A stretch of DNA of 64,000 nt from Haliclona indistincta (lineage: Eukaryota > Porifera > Demospongiae > Haplosclerida > Chalinidae), in contig OZ024783.1 in the NCBI GenBank assembly GCA_964017065.1, positions 16,688,561 through 16,752,560 on the forward strand, given 5' to 3'. Below are positions 36,301 through 44,827 of this stretch, piece by piece. The first letter of the stretch is position 1. Each line of letters begins with the position of its first letter. A program made the position numbers and the translations under genes. A model generated the notes under the pieces. That model saw only the letters and a list, made by a program, of their open reading frames with translations. It did no database searches and was not told where the DNA came from.

Positions 36301-37436
36301 GCCAGGGAACACTTCCAACAGCACGGCTGCTTTGATCGACACACACTGGCAGAGTGTTTCCAATTCCCTCGCCTGCTCAATGCTGAGACATTCATCAACC
36401 TCCTTGCTGAGGTAAAAGCTGTTGCCATTATCGAAAAATCTAATGCGTTCTTTATGCCGTGTGTACTACGCTATGCTTCAAGGGAACAAGGGCGTGAGAT
36501 AATGAAAGATCTGCAACAAGCTTGTCCGTGGATAGTGCGGTTGGAAAGTCAATCCAGTTATCAGAAGCTCTACATTCCTCTGCCTCCTGCGTTCTCTCCT
36601 ACACTGATCGTGTTGCTCCTGTCCTCTCACTTATTCAGTGTTGTCAATGGACAGCAACAGTATAGAAACATCTTTGTACTTCACTACAGAAAAGGAGGTG
36701 ATGTCACTATTATTGAGAAACAGCTTCAACTAGAGATCTACTACTCGTTTAGCGACAGTGAGTGCTCCGTCATTCGTTCCATCATCCGTGATACAATACT
36801 TGAAACAGAAAAGAGGCTCAGCTTTGATGTAGACAGCATCACTATCGAGGACTCCTTTCCCTGCTCCTGTAACCCACTGCAGAGAGAGTCTCGCCACATC
36901 CTCTGCACAGGACCACCAGCAATAGCTCAGTGTGAACTAACCAGGAAGAGGTGTGAATTGAGGGAACAGGAGTTGCGATGGCTGCAGTCACCAGCTGGTA
37001 TGCCATTATTATGAACCATTTCATTGTTATTGTGTTGTACTATAGGCACAAACACGACTACACAGCTACCCACACCAGCTGCTGGTGTTAGTGGTGACCA
37101 CTCTAGAACACCCAGTGAGTTACATTAATGAGAAGTGTTTATTTTATGTGCTCATTTTCAGCTGAGAATGACCTCTGCGATGTATTGTCTGCAATCCGTG
37201 ATCTCGTGCAGTGGAAAGAGCTAGGACTGCAACTAGGCCTTCTCTACTCCTCACTGGAGAAGATAGACCTTGAGCAGCGAGGGAGAATAGATAGCTGCAA
37301 GATAGCCATGGTCTCAGCATGGCTGCAGCAACAAGATAATGTCTCACAGAAGGGACTCCCTTCATGGAGTGTGTTGAGAGCTGCACTGCAGAGGATGGGA
37401 GAGCATGAGCTGGCTAACAGGATCAGGACTAGCTGA
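12717..37436 (+). CDS. Ankyrin-Roc-COR-Death protein (kinase-less DAPK1-like Roco), 11 exons
   Basis: Exons: 12717-12743, 13093-13194, 14174-14267, 15338-15436, 22753-22857, 23780-23852, 24083-24133, 24755-25014, 35260-36997, 37046-37114 and 37162-37436. All introns are GT-AG and all phases agree except around exon 3. Exons 2-6 code ankyrin repeats, one repeat per exon (33-35 codons). Exon 7 is a P/S-rich linker. Exon 8 has the P-loop GPPATGKTS (24826-24852). Exon 9 has the Roc G3 motif DSGGQP (35509-35526), a G4-like GTFADK (35782-35799) and a COR-like region (about 36100-36450). The last exon is a Death domain ending at TGA 37434-37436. Skipping exon 3 gives 932 aa; keeping it hits TAG at 14219. 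The order matches DAPK1 after its kinase and suggests a GTP-regulated cytosolic scaffold in death or immune signalling; partners are unknown. Confidence 0.8.
14174..14267 (+). pseudogene. Ankyrin exon 3 of the Roco gene with a frameshift
   Basis: The acceptor (ttatacag) and donor (GTATGT) are sound, and the exon clearly codes an ankyrin repeat (PPLMISSANGHS, then VVRHLLSQPEIDINASDR). It is 94 nt long, not a multiple of three, while neighbouring exons are phase 0 at both ends. The reading frame switches at TCAGGTTGTTAG: two bases seem to be missing where the usual GHxEVV occurs, so the true frame meets TAG at 14219-14221. Skipping the exon keeps the downstream frame intact. Confidence 0.65.
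15160..15560 (+). repeat. Duplicated ankyrin exon with flanking intron, copy 1
   Basis: This segment, holding exon 4, matches 22575-23010, which holds exon 5, both upstream (ACTATGTGTCATACTGTACT ... TTGTTTATTCTATAG) and downstream (GATATGTTGTGTTGTTGAAC ...). The two exons share most of their sequence too (AGCTACCGATACAACCAATA). This is direct evidence that an ankyrin repeat was added by genomic exon duplication. Confidence 0.8.
15437..17094. other. Intron 4 of the Roco gene, first part
   Basis: Intronic sequence. Apart from the first 120 bp shared with intron 5, I recognise no gene. Near 15595-15720 copies of GGTAGCC/GGCTACC suggest a degraded hairpin repeat. Confidence 0.4.
17790..18410. 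mobile_element. TTAA-flanked MITE 1 (piggyBac-type target)
   Basis: TTAA at 17790-17793 and 18407-18410 flanks imperfect inverted ends GGTCCAAGATTAGGA and TCCTAGTATTGGAGC (12 of 15 match). The inside is largely palindromic, with GCCGCCATCTTGCT-like and GTGATGTCAC arms near 17910-17960 and again inverted near 18045-18110 and 18245-18300. It sits at the same site of its carrier repeat as MITE 2. Confidence 0.6.
19239..19834. mobile_element. TTAA-flanked MITE 2 with 27-bp perfect TIRs
   Basis: TTAA (19239-19242 and 19831-19834) flanks perfect 27-bp inverted ends that begin GGGTGCTCGGTCATTATTAA. The size is about 588 bp with no ORF of note. TTAA target choice is typical of piggyBac. Its TIR differs from that of the intact piggyBac at 25217-28853, so a different transposase must have moved it. 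Confidence 0.8.
20228..20734. other. Intron 4 of the Roco gene, middle
   Basis: Intronic spacer. No gene, repeat or splice-bounded exon was recognised. Confidence 0.4.
20735..21044. mobile_element. hAT-type MITE, 310 bp, with 8-bp target duplication
   Basis: The TIRs are TAGGGCTGAAACGAATA and TATTCGTTTCAGCCCTA. The 8-bp direct repeat ATCTTGTA lies immediately outside both ends (20727-20734 and 21045-21052). The inside carries repeated TCGAATAGT motifs in both orientations. TIR form and an 8-bp duplication are the signature of hAT non-autonomous elements. Confidence 0.9.
21053..22574. other. Intron 4 of the Roco gene, last part
   Basis: Mostly unrecognised intronic sequence. Around 22085-22255 a weak palindrome (GTTTACATTAGC ... 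CTAGTGTAAAC) suggests another degraded MITE. No exon with splice sites was found. Confidence 0.35.
22575..23010 (+). repeat. Duplicated ankyrin exon with flanking intron, copy 2
   Basis: Partner of 15160-15560. Exon 5 has two extra codons relative to exon 4 (35 against 33). Part of the preceding intron (near 22536, TAGCTAGCAGATTATTGCAG) also matches intron 3 near 14320, so the duplicated region is a mosaic. Confidence 0.75.
23011..23779. other. Intron 5 of the Roco gene
   Basis: No gene or clear repeat recognised. The 71-aa ORF at 23471-23686 has no domain-like features. Confidence 0.4.
23999..24081. repeat. (CT)n microsatellite forming the intron 6 pyrimidine tract
   Basis: About 60 bp of perfect CT repeat, a short break, then further CT running directly into the acceptor of exon 7 at 24083 (ctctctttcag). 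Length variation here would alter the polypyrimidine tract of that acceptor. Confidence 0.9.
24256..24375. repeat. (CAT)n microsatellite in intron 7
   Basis: Nearly uninterrupted CAT/ATC trinucleotide of about 118 bp with a few substitutions (CACCAT, ATCGTC). It produces poly-D, poly-M and poly-S ORFs in all frames, which are not genes. Confidence 0.95.
25559..28236 (+). CDS. piggyBac transposase (DDE_Tnp_1_7 type), three exons
   Basis: Exons 25559-27046, 27197-27474 and 27597-28236, GT-AG introns, phases 0 and 2. The start is ATG 25559 (MAKRARYMTVDEVL), since upstream codons lie in the 5' leader. The N-terminus is acidic, then comes a low-complexity region of 14-residue repeats (TSATPLHPPSAQQQ). 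The catalytic core shows the piggyBac aspartates in VDEAMIKFTG, FFDNFFTA and YNKFMGGVDRGDQ. The C-terminus has a cysteine/histidine-rich zinc domain (RCALH ... WYCQEC ... LCHTG ... C ... H), which in this family reads the transposon ends. It excises and inserts the element at TTAA. No frameshift or stop was seen. Confidence 0.92.
25850..26350 (+). repeat. 42-bp coding tandem repeat in the piggyBac transposase
   Basis: About eleven copies of a 42-nt unit code for TSATPLHPPSAQQQ. The middle copies are nearly identical at the DNA level and the flanking ones degrade. All frames stay open on both strands because 42 is a multiple of three, which explains the long overlapping ORFs here. Confidence 0.9.
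28858..29513. other. Intron 8 of the Roco gene between transposons
   Basis: No gene or repeat recognised between the piggyBac and the short palindromic element that contains the gypsy. Confidence 0.4.
29649..29844 (-). repeat. gypsy-1 3' LTR
   Basis: 196 bp, TGTAAC...GTTACA on either strand. It appears identical to 34630-34825. Confidence 0.92.
29885..33886 (-). CDS. pol: gypsy-1 Pol: protease, RT, RNase H, integrase
   Basis: 1333-codon open frame. Protease DTGA at residues 88-91, reverse transcriptase YLDD near residue 522, RNase H LDTDAS near 667, integrase H2C2 zinc finger then D, D, E in AVDIMGP, SDQGRQF and SDGLIERF (about 970-1063), a GPY-type C-terminal module (PWQGPYRVIKK) and a proline-rich tail. 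No chromodomain is evident. No internal stop or frameshift, so this copy looks competent. Confidence 0.93.
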   Translation of the reverse strand: MSEMRSRRTLCPGLRCGQERRSGKLDTLGASGRAFEGVDQMANKEKKDISILPVCTTNTYSIPAVIECPSSVSSSQPSKQLSVSLLLDTGAAVSLLRKDKWDLIASPDLPLNPWNGPRLTGVEGSPLNVFGCSPIWIRLSGEVFQWTMLIVDQLTTEGILGLDFLEANSCSVNMANRCIHFPDRKLSFPLYAISSTANQSVLPIRVVLRETIQIPAMSQMEIVGVPQEPVIGGAWIFDRPMKEAKTTVTSAASLVTPTREGVPVRLLNARQDAVTIYKGTCVGQMELTNESQSINISTTQSEDVLPPTEGKEEMLWSMVQNCCEGVTEEQKKRVYLLVSAYADIFAASPTDYGHTNRLLHKINTEHHPPIRQQARRLPPYKKEEIRTLLRQMQENGIIRQSSSPWASPVVLVQKKDGTKRFCVDYRKLNSITRRDAYPLPRIDDTLSTMAGSKWFSTLDLISGYWQVEMSPEDQEKTAFCTPEGLFEFTVMPFGLCNAPATFQRLMDLVLSGLQWTECLVYLDDVIILGRDFEDHLRSLKLVFQRLRESGLKLKPAKCSLFQEKVSYLGHVISADGIATDPDKSNQVARWPVPTSAKEVQKFLGLANYYRRFVKGFASIAKPLHKLTEKNSVFKWTEECQEAFIELRHRLTSTPVLAHPDFSKLFTLDTDASNTGIGAVLSQEGEDGVEHVIAFGSRLLTKPERNYCVTRRELLAVVFFTNHFRPYLMGRKFCLRTDHGSLQWLKNFKDPEGQLARWLEKLQEFDFDVVHRRGKQHGNADAMSRKPCTQCGRSSHEESLSIQALPTDAISVFTQSCQDLRQAQCEDSSIQLILRSKEENNKPDKDTIKGQSQELRRLYQMWDQLIIQNNLLYRQFQSPDGTSRLQLVVPRKLRDEILQEVHGGITSGHFGEEKTLQRLKERFYWPGHYNDVRAHCQSCSSCASRKSPVPHRRAALQNVQTGYPMQLVAVDIMGPLPRTSTGNQYILVAGDYFTRWMEAYAIPNQEAVTVAEKLVNNLFCRFSVPEQLHSDQGRQFEANVFQEMCKLLHINKTRTTPYHPQSDGLIERFNRTLQNVLAVSLSDSSSDQTEWESLLPKACLAYNTSVQPTTGFTPFFLMYGRQAKLPVDIMYGDPESDATTSTEYASKLRSTLQNSYEIVRTKMKAELKREKEFYDEKVHGKPFEVDNLVWLHSPVVGKGKSKKFHCPWQGPYRVIKKLSDSTYRIKQFPRGKRTVVHFDRLKHYLQSLPASSKKQTAPRSQPSQQRPPRIGHQLELVEEDDLTPLTPALPPAPIPPPPSAPPPPPVPVQPTPIPRRYPQRNRAPPQRFAPYVEH
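33811..34602 (-). CDS. gag: gypsy-1 Gag
   Basis: 263 aa from ATG 34602; the open frame begins six codons earlier without an ATG. It is a retrotransposon Gag with the capsid-like helical region (FEHFEDVAAVNAWEGEAMLL), a helix-rich middle, and one CCHC zinc knuckle (CRRCGQEGHYARGC) near the C-terminus for binding the element's RNA. Pol overlaps its end by 76 nt in the -1 frame, so Pol is probably made as a Gag-Pol fusion by -1 ribosomal frameshifting. Confidence 0.9.
   Translation of the reverse strand: MATRPLVLPETFAGEEDVDQWFEHFEDVAAVNAWEGEAMLLWLKVRLTGRARTAFQRLAADTKGDYKKAKKALRERFEPPSKKELYLAELQCRSKKRSEGWAEFAEDVRLLTDKAHPQLEDAAREQLALIHYMGQLSNPQVALGVKQTRPKTLDAAVTATLETESFLPRSNVHHGVSQVEEEKEKLPVSGAASGETSQPSLVRALEQLVERVGQLELKIESQQRDPHRQRPTNNRQPIKCRRCGQEGHYARGCAAGRRGDQGN
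34630..34825 (-). repeat. gypsy-1 5' LTR
   Basis: 196 bp, appears identical to 29649-29844. The gag start codon is at 34602, 28 bp after the LTR, so the untranslated leader outside the LTR is very short. Confidence 0.92.
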
Positions 37437-38094
37437 TGGTGAGTTGTGACTGCATCATTGTGAGTCATGTGTTTTGTTCCTATACTGCAGGATCACTATG
37501 CTGTCCACTCACATCATGATCACTACTACACTACCACTACCTATATAACATTCAGTTATCATAATGTTGTCATGACTATGGACATAACTCACCATACATT
37601 TTTTGAACATCACTACATTATTTTTATTTCGGTATAAAAATTAATTATTAATTATTGTCAATACAATTTAGTTGAAAAATTACGTTTTTTGCTGAGCTCA
37701 TTATACACAATCGGATAAAGTAGCTAATCATCCCTCACCAGAGCGCTACATTGTTTAGGGACTGTGAATCTGAGCTGGTTAGAGGTACAAGTATGTAGAA
37801 ATTTAATATCTTCGGATTGTACGTGCAGTATGTTGTATGGAATAATTAAGTGACCAATGAAATATCACATGAACCAGCCTTTCACCATAGACATTGTAAG
37901 GCCTGGCAGCTATATTGGACTACAAGTACTATTAAAGCATACGGACAAGTTGATTGCCCGCTTTACATAAACTTCCACCTGCTGCTGACACTAGTGGGTA
38001 CCAATGACAATAATGAATAATTATTGTTAGTAAAAAGTGTTGATCACTTGCTAAGTTCAAATTAATTAATTTTTTTACATAAAATTAATAATGA
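37437..38094. other. 3' flank of the Roco gene
   Basis: Probable 3' UTR, then AT-rich intergenic DNA. No clean AATAAA close to the stop codon and no further gene were recognised. Confidence 0.35.
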
Positions 38095-38495
38095 AATGAT
38101 AAAAAGATTTCTAACGAAATCAAAAGGATGTAGGGATAAAGAAATCTGCTACTGGTCCACAATGTAAACCAACAAGGAGCAAGCATGGAATGGTAACACG
38201 ATTGACTTGCTAACAGACCATAGATCCCTACATCAGTGGCTGTACATAACATTTTGACTATACTATAATTATTTGTCACAAGCTAAATTCAATTCAATGC
38301 ATGTCAGGTGTCAGTCAATAGCAACTTACTAGCAGAACTGCTGTAGTCAGCCATTGATGTAGGGATCTATGGTCTGTTAGCAAGTCAATCGTGCTACCAT
38401 TCCATGCTTGCTCCTTGTTGGTTTACATTGTGGACCAGTAGCAGATTTCTTTATCCCTACATCCTTTTGATTTCGTTAGAAATCTTTTTATCATT
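38095..38495. mobile_element. Foldback MITE with 148-bp arms, TGTAGGGAT family
   Basis: 38095-38242 and 38348-38495 are near-perfect reverse complements around a 105-bp loop. As in the element at 4569-5233, each arm is bounded by TGTAGGGAT and ATCCCTACATCAGTGGCTG. The arm sequences between those motifs differ, so the two are relatives, not copies. Confidence 0.88.
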
Positions 38496-38689
38496 CTTGT
38501 TTGTGTCCTTTTTTCTTTTACAGTGAGTTTCAAATTTTTGGTGCAGTTCGAATTCGGCAAGATAATGTATCTCTTTTTTGTTTCCATCATTGGTTTGGTT
38601 TGCTTTTCTTGATAATTGCTATCTAACTTGTAGCTCCTAAATACTGAAACTAGCTCATGCATGCTGCAGCCTGAGCATACGAGCCCCGC

Positions 38690-39683
<994 letters not shown>

Positions 39684-39684
39684 G

Positions 39685-40311
39685 GAGTCACTACCGTGCC
39701 TCCCTAATAGCCGTCCTGTTGTGCTAGAGTGCTTTGATATTATCAGCTCACTTAGCATTACAACCAAGATGGAATACTATCCAAATCTTCATGCTGTTGT
39801 AGAATCAATTGCCAGGGGTAAGAACGATTCCCAATTAAAGTGGATGAGACATGCCAGAGAATGCATAAAGCCAGCTATAAAATATTTTGAAGAACACTTA
39901 AAAGCCGATTTAATGGATATTCCATTAAAAGCATTCAAGGCAGCTCGATATTTTTCACCACATTATGTCAAAAAAATTAAACCTGAAAGTGCTGATTTGT
40001 CTAGTTTGTTAAATCTTCCGTTTATCACATCATCAAAATTATCTGAACTCAAAGATGAGTTTCCAAAATATTATGTTCTTGCAGCCGAGGTTAGTTCTGA
40101 TATCTCAAGCTTGGATTTCTGGAAGGATCACACTGCATCAATCCAAATATGGAGTAACACTGCTCAAAATGTCCTTCTTCTCCAACCTTCTTCCGCTGCA
40201 GCAGAAAGAGTCTTTTCTGTTTTGAACAATACCTTTGCAAGCAAACAGTTAAGAGCTCTTGAAGACTACGTCGAAGCTTCTGTTATGCTACAGTATAACA
40301 AAAGGGGATAG
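39685..40311 (+). pseudogene. hAT transposase, C-terminal fragment
   Basis: About 208 codons, open to a stop at 40309-40311. The C-terminal hAT dimerisation region is clear: LQPSSAAAERVFSVLNN followed by LRALEDYVEASVMLQYNK. Upstream comes part of the RNase H-like domain with its helical insertion. The N-terminus, BED finger and first catalytic residues are missing, as the frame enters a MITE end at 39683. No hAT TIR is visible around it. It is a truncated remnant. Confidence 0.85.
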
Positions 40312-40489
40312 ACAATCTGTACTGAACAGCTTAGTGTTTGTCAAATGTTGCTCATTAAGTACCTGTAAATAATGAAGCACCAAAGGTGCAGATGCCTCGG
40401 TGCAGTAGCATGTATGCTAGCATGCAATTAGCAGATGCATAATGACAGCACGTATGCATGTATTAGATCCATGGAAGCATTAAAACAGT

Positions 40490-40860
40490 ACGGGCCATAT
40501 GGAACTTGAGAATGCAAGCAGCAGAACTATGGAAGCATGTAAGCAGCAGAACCATGTTAGCATGCAAGCAGCAAACCATAGAAGCATGCAAGCAGCAGAA
40601 CTATATATGGAAGCATGGAAGCAGCAGAACCATGCCGAAGCATGCAAGCAGCAGAATTGAAGCATGCATGTAAGCAGGAGGACTGAAGCATGCAAGCTGG
40701 CACCAGAACTGAAGCATGCAAGCCGGCAGCAGAACTGAAGCATGCAAGCCGGCAGCAGAACTGAAGCATGGAAGCAGCAGAACCGTGGAAGCATGCAAGG
40801 AGCAGAAGTAAAGCAGCAGAACTATGGTTGCATGCAAGCAGTAGAACAATGGATTGTAGC
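40490..40860. repeat. Degenerate tandem repeat, unit about 20-30 bp
   Basis: Repeats of GAAGCATGCAAGCAGCAGAA with variable spacing, about 14 copies. The overlapping minus-strand ORFs (HASVLLPACMLQF) simply translate it. Confidence 0.85.
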
Positions 40861-41643
40861 AGGATAGAGTACATGTAGCTGAAATGCATTGTATAAGCTG
40901 TTGTAATAAAAAACAAGCTATAGCTATTTACTGAAGACTGACCTGCATAGACCGTATCAACGGTTGCTCGGTCAGGCTTATGCTCGAGGAGCAAGATGAG
41001 TCTGAAGACGCTTTCCCTCGCTAGTTTCATTGCTGCTTATGGAGTCGTATGAGCTGCACTGTCATAGATTAAGTGCGATGTAGAGCCAGCTGTGGACAGT
41101 ATACTGTCTCTGAAGTAAGCCCGAACGCGAGGAAATCACGCCACAACTCAAAAACAAAGCCTTTGATTGCAATCGTGGCAAATTTGTTGTTCATAAACTA
41201 CTGAAATCTACCTGTGTTGCTAATTTCAGCGCTTAGTACTAGTAGCAAACTGTTGCTGAGATACGAAACTATGACGTTGGCCAATCCAACCGCATGTACA
41301 GTACGTAAGCGTGACTAACTGAAGCCCAGGCTCTAGACGTGACGAAAAGTGAATTTGATTGGCTAGCTTCACACCTCAACATAGTCTCATTATGCTCATC
41401 TATATACGTCAGCAAATAATTATTATTAAATATACGTCAGCAAATAATTATTATTAATAATCAAGATATCACCATTGAGCAATGTGATAGCAGAGCAGCA
41501 AATAACAGTTATTGGCTTGTGTTGTACATGTACATACAACGTGCTCATAAGTTCGATTGTGCCAAGAATCATCATCACTAGTCATTGTATAAATTTTGGC
41601 ATTGTGTGTACACTATTCGAGGATTTTGAAACTGTGTGCAACA
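40861..41643. other. Intergenic, nothing recognised
   Basis: No ORF or repeat beyond a short duplicated TATACGTCAGCAAATAATTA near 41402 and 41433. Confidence 0.4.
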
Positions 41644-42430
41644 GATGTTACAAGTTTGGATCTTGGCTTGATGTAGCACTGTACATGTTCGGATCTTGGC
41701 TTGATGTAGCACTGTACACGTTCGGATCTTGGCTTGATGTAGCACTGTATGTACACGTTCGGATCTTGGCTTGATGTAGCACTGTACACGTTCGGATCTT
41801 GGCTTGATGTAGCACTGTACACGTTCGGATCTTGGCTTGATGTAGCACTGTACACGTTCGGATCTTGGCTTGATGTAGCACTGTACACGTTCGGATCTTG
41901 GCTTGATGTAGCACTGTACATGTTTGAATCCTAGCTTGATGTAGCACTGAACATGTTTGAATCCTGGCTTGAGCCTTGATGTAGTACTGAGCATGTTTGA
42001 ATCCTGGCTTGTTGTAGCATTGACACGTTTGAATCTTGGCTTGACGTAGCATTGACACGTTTGAATCTTGGCTTGATGTAGTACTGAGCACGTTTGAATC
42101 CTGGCTTGTTGTAGCATTGACACGTTTGAATCTTGGCTTGACGTAGCATTGACACGTTTGAATCTTGGCTTGACGTAGCATTGACACGTTTGAATCTTGG
42201 CTTGATGTAGTACTGAGCACGTTTGAATCCTGGCTTGTTGTAGCATTGACACGTTTGAATCTTGGCTTGATGTAGTACTGAGCACGTTTGAATCCTGGCT
42301 TGTTGTAGCATTGACACGTTTGAATCTTGGCTTGACGTAGCATTGACACGTTTGAATCTTGGCTTGACGTAGCATTGTACACGTTTGGATCTTGGCTTGA
42401 TGTACGCACTGTACACATTTGGTTCTTGAC
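41644..42430. repeat. 32/33-bp minisatellite, about 24 copies
   Basis: The first part (41644-41920) is homogeneous with unit GTTCGGATCTTGGCTTGATG + TAGCACTGTACAC (33 bp). The rest alternates variants GTTTGAATCTTGGCTTGACG + TAGCATTGACAC (32 bp) and GTTTGAATCCTGGCTTGTTG + TAGCATTGACAC, in a higher-order pattern. The 102-284 aa minus-strand ORFs are translations of the repeat. Confidence 0.93.
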
Positions 42431-42489
42431 ATTGTACCCCACTTCTGTAAGTTAACTTTTGATCTGGTGGATAAAAAAATACATTAAAA

Positions 42490-43476
42490 TACCTTAAAAC
42501 CAGCGTTATTAGCGACCACTAATTTTAGTGTGTTTTAGCGAGTGAGGTCATAAACACTATATAGGTTAGACGACGGATCGAGGCAACTACGGGATTTAGA
42601 GTGCCGCGGGAACCGATGTATAGACGTTCCGAGCGCGTAGCGCGAGGGCGTCTATTTCGGTTGCCAAGGCGCTCTAATTCCCGTAGTTGCCGATGATTCG
42701 TCGTCTAAGGTATTTATACTACAGCTACATGGCAACAATAAACCGACGCAGATATTTTTTGAAAAACAATGGTTGATGACCGTCCCAAAGCTGCTGAGTT
42801 CCTGCAGCATGAGCGTTTCTTCTTGCTCGAAAACACGTTGTGACCCGGCTGCCGGCATACCCACAAACGCCGCTTTGCGTTACACGTGGCGATGGCTGAA
42901 CTTGGACTCCAACGAACGGTTAGAATGATAGTTACTAGAGTCCAGCAGTCTTTTGTACTTGCTGTGTGCGTTTATTGGGCAATCTTTAAGCTGTCAACAT
43001 GGCAAAACGTGGTAAGTTACTTGCTTTCTTACGTTTTCCATGCACAACAAGTCAACTTATCGTTGCATCGATCGTAGCCAAGTACCCGAGTCTATAGACG
43101 CTGTGCTGCCCATGCCATAAGCGAACACAACACATACTGGCCCAGTAACTACCAAAGCTAGTACCTGTACAAAAGAAACTCATGACAGAGGAAAACATGA
43201 TCATGAGTTCCAGCGGAAAAATATGAGTTCCAGCGGAAAAATACGAGTTCCAGCGGAAGAATACGTGATTTATTTTCCTCCAACTGACCAATCAGATTCT
43301 AGAATTACATTGAACTGTAGTATAAATTTAGGTAACACTAAAATTTAACTTTAATGAGATTCATTCTACATAGCTGTGGTTTTGCAGTAATAATGACTGT
43401 TAACAAGCATGAATCTCATTAAATAAAAACTAACCAGCTAAATTAAGTGGTCATTAATAATACTGGTTTTAAGGTA
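42490..43476. mobile_element. TIR element with 39-bp ends, non-autonomous
   Basis: 42490-42528 (TACCTTAAAACCAGCGTTAT...) and 43438-43476 (...AATACTGGTTTTAAGGTA) are imperfect inverted repeats. A second palindromic element (42566-42708) is nested inside. No transposase-like ORF is present. A short direct repeat (ATGAGTTCCAGCGGAAAAAT, three copies) lies at 43203-43262. Confidence 0.6.
42566..42708. mobile_element. 143-bp near-perfect palindrome
   Basis: TTAGACGACGGAT ... ATTCGTCGTCTAA with arms of about 60 bp (AACTACGGGA and CCCGTAGTT; GGAACCGATG and TTTCGGTTGCC) and a CG-rich loop. It would form a long hairpin and lies inside the TIR element 42490-43476. It is a compact MITE or foldback. Confidence 0.7.
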
Positions 43477-43631
43477 ATCAGTAATCATTAGTTTAACCTG
43501 CTATCACATTGGATGGCATTTCTTCATTCAGACTTGAATTCCAGTATTATCCGCCAAATGTGTTGGTCAGTCTTTTTAGTAATCGATTTGTTGCCATAGT
43601 AGCCATGTTCACATAGTAACAACAATCTTTT

Positions 43632-43731
43632 TCACAAATCATGCAATGGTATTACACAAAGCACCACATCATGATCACTGTAATAAACATCAACAATTTG
43701 AACCTTTACACCACTACACTGCTTGTTAAAA
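43632..43731 (-). pseudogene. Helentron endonuclease, C-terminal end
   Basis: Minus strand from 43731: FNKQCSGVKVQIVDVYYSDH, then DVVLCVIPL and a stop at 43634-43632. YYSDHDVV is the conserved SDH motif that ends EEP nucleases. It joins in frame to 46751 once the 3.0-kb element and one TCTA copy are removed, which proves where the element went in. Confidence 0.8.
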
Positions 43732-43735
43732 TAGA

Positions 43736-43900
43736 TGTTCCGCACATTCTAGGAATTTGCGCATTCTATAGAATGCGCTGCTCATTCTAGGAATTCCTAG
43801 AATGGGCGCCATTCTATAGAATGGCGCCCATTCTATAGAATGTGCTGCGCATTCTATAGAATGGGCAGTCTACAGAATGCGCAAGTCACTTGCTCATTCT
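43736..43900. repeat. Left TIR built of CATTCTATAGAATG hairpins
   Basis: The TIR consists of repeated palindromes (CATTCTATAGAATG, CATTCTAGGAATTCCTAGAATG) joined by GCGC-type spacers. The same order appears inverted at 46582-46746. Confidence 0.9.
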
Positions 43901-44700
43901 AGACACTTGTATACGCTTTGAGTCAATGTTGATTACTGAGGCGCCGCAGCCCTGCATGTCGAGAGCCTAGCTTGCACACCATTGCCTACTCAACTCATCC
44001 ATCTGATCAGGCGCGCAACTTACCCTGGAGCCTAGCTTGCACACGCTGCCGCCTACTCAACTTACTCATCCATCAGGCGCGCAACGGCTTGCCCTGGAGC
44101 CTATAGCTCAGTTGCACGCCATTGCTTACTCCAATGATTCATCCGCTAGTGCAGCTACCAACCCCAACTGGAACCAGCAGTGATGCAGCAGTTTTCGTTT
44201 GTACTAGTATAGACTAGTAGTAGTGTAGTAGTATATGTAATTAATAAAAAAAGGTTTTTTTTAATACATGTAGGAAATTTCAATTGATAATGACACTGTC
44301 TACTCTGGGTGGAACTGACAATTGACAGAGCTGCTCTTTTTAGAAATTGACAGAGCTGCTCTTTCTAGAAATTGACAGAGCTGCCCCAGACCTATAGATA
44401 GTTTACCAAGAGAAACAATGACAATGGTTAAATTTCACTTCAACGTCAAAATTGACAAGCAGTTTAAAATTTCAATGAACACTAAAGGATTTGCAATTGG
44501 TAAACAATACTGCATATCAACTCCAGTGACCAGTCTACTGAGCTCCTACTATTAATGAACAAGAGGTGGACAAAAGCTGAAATAGAGCATGTAGGTATAT
44601 TGCTGAGAACAAGTGACTGACTACACACCATGAAAACAAAGAAAGATTACTACATGGCTTACAAGTATTGTTTAGTTTAGTCTATCAATAATAATTTAGC
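43901..44700. other. 5' region of the Ulp1-carrying element
   Basis: Contains three diverged copies of a roughly 70-bp repeat (GAGCCTAGCTTGCACAC ... CAGGCGCGCAAC) at 43966-44135 and a short direct repeat (ATTGACAGAGCTGCTCTTT) near 44323-44382. A possible first exon lies at 44702-44780 (QRMCQVYIIDNHFL...), but its phase does not fit exon 44828 by one base. Confidence 0.4.
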
Positions 44701-44827
44701 AAAGAATGTGTCAAGTTTACATCATCGACAATCACTTTCTGTCTACTGAAGATGTTTCTGTTGAGTCATGGTTGTCGGTAAGCGATCATAATTATTCTTG
44801 TTGACTTTGCCTGACTTCTTATTTCAG

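Noticed and set aside
41644..42430. CRISPR-like regular array
   Set aside because: Units are contiguous without unique spacers and the DNA is clearly animal nuclear.
41578..42442. 264-284 aa minus-strand ORFs with SQDPNVYSAT-like repeats
   Set aside because: They translate the 32/33-bp minisatellite in several frames at once; no start context or domain.
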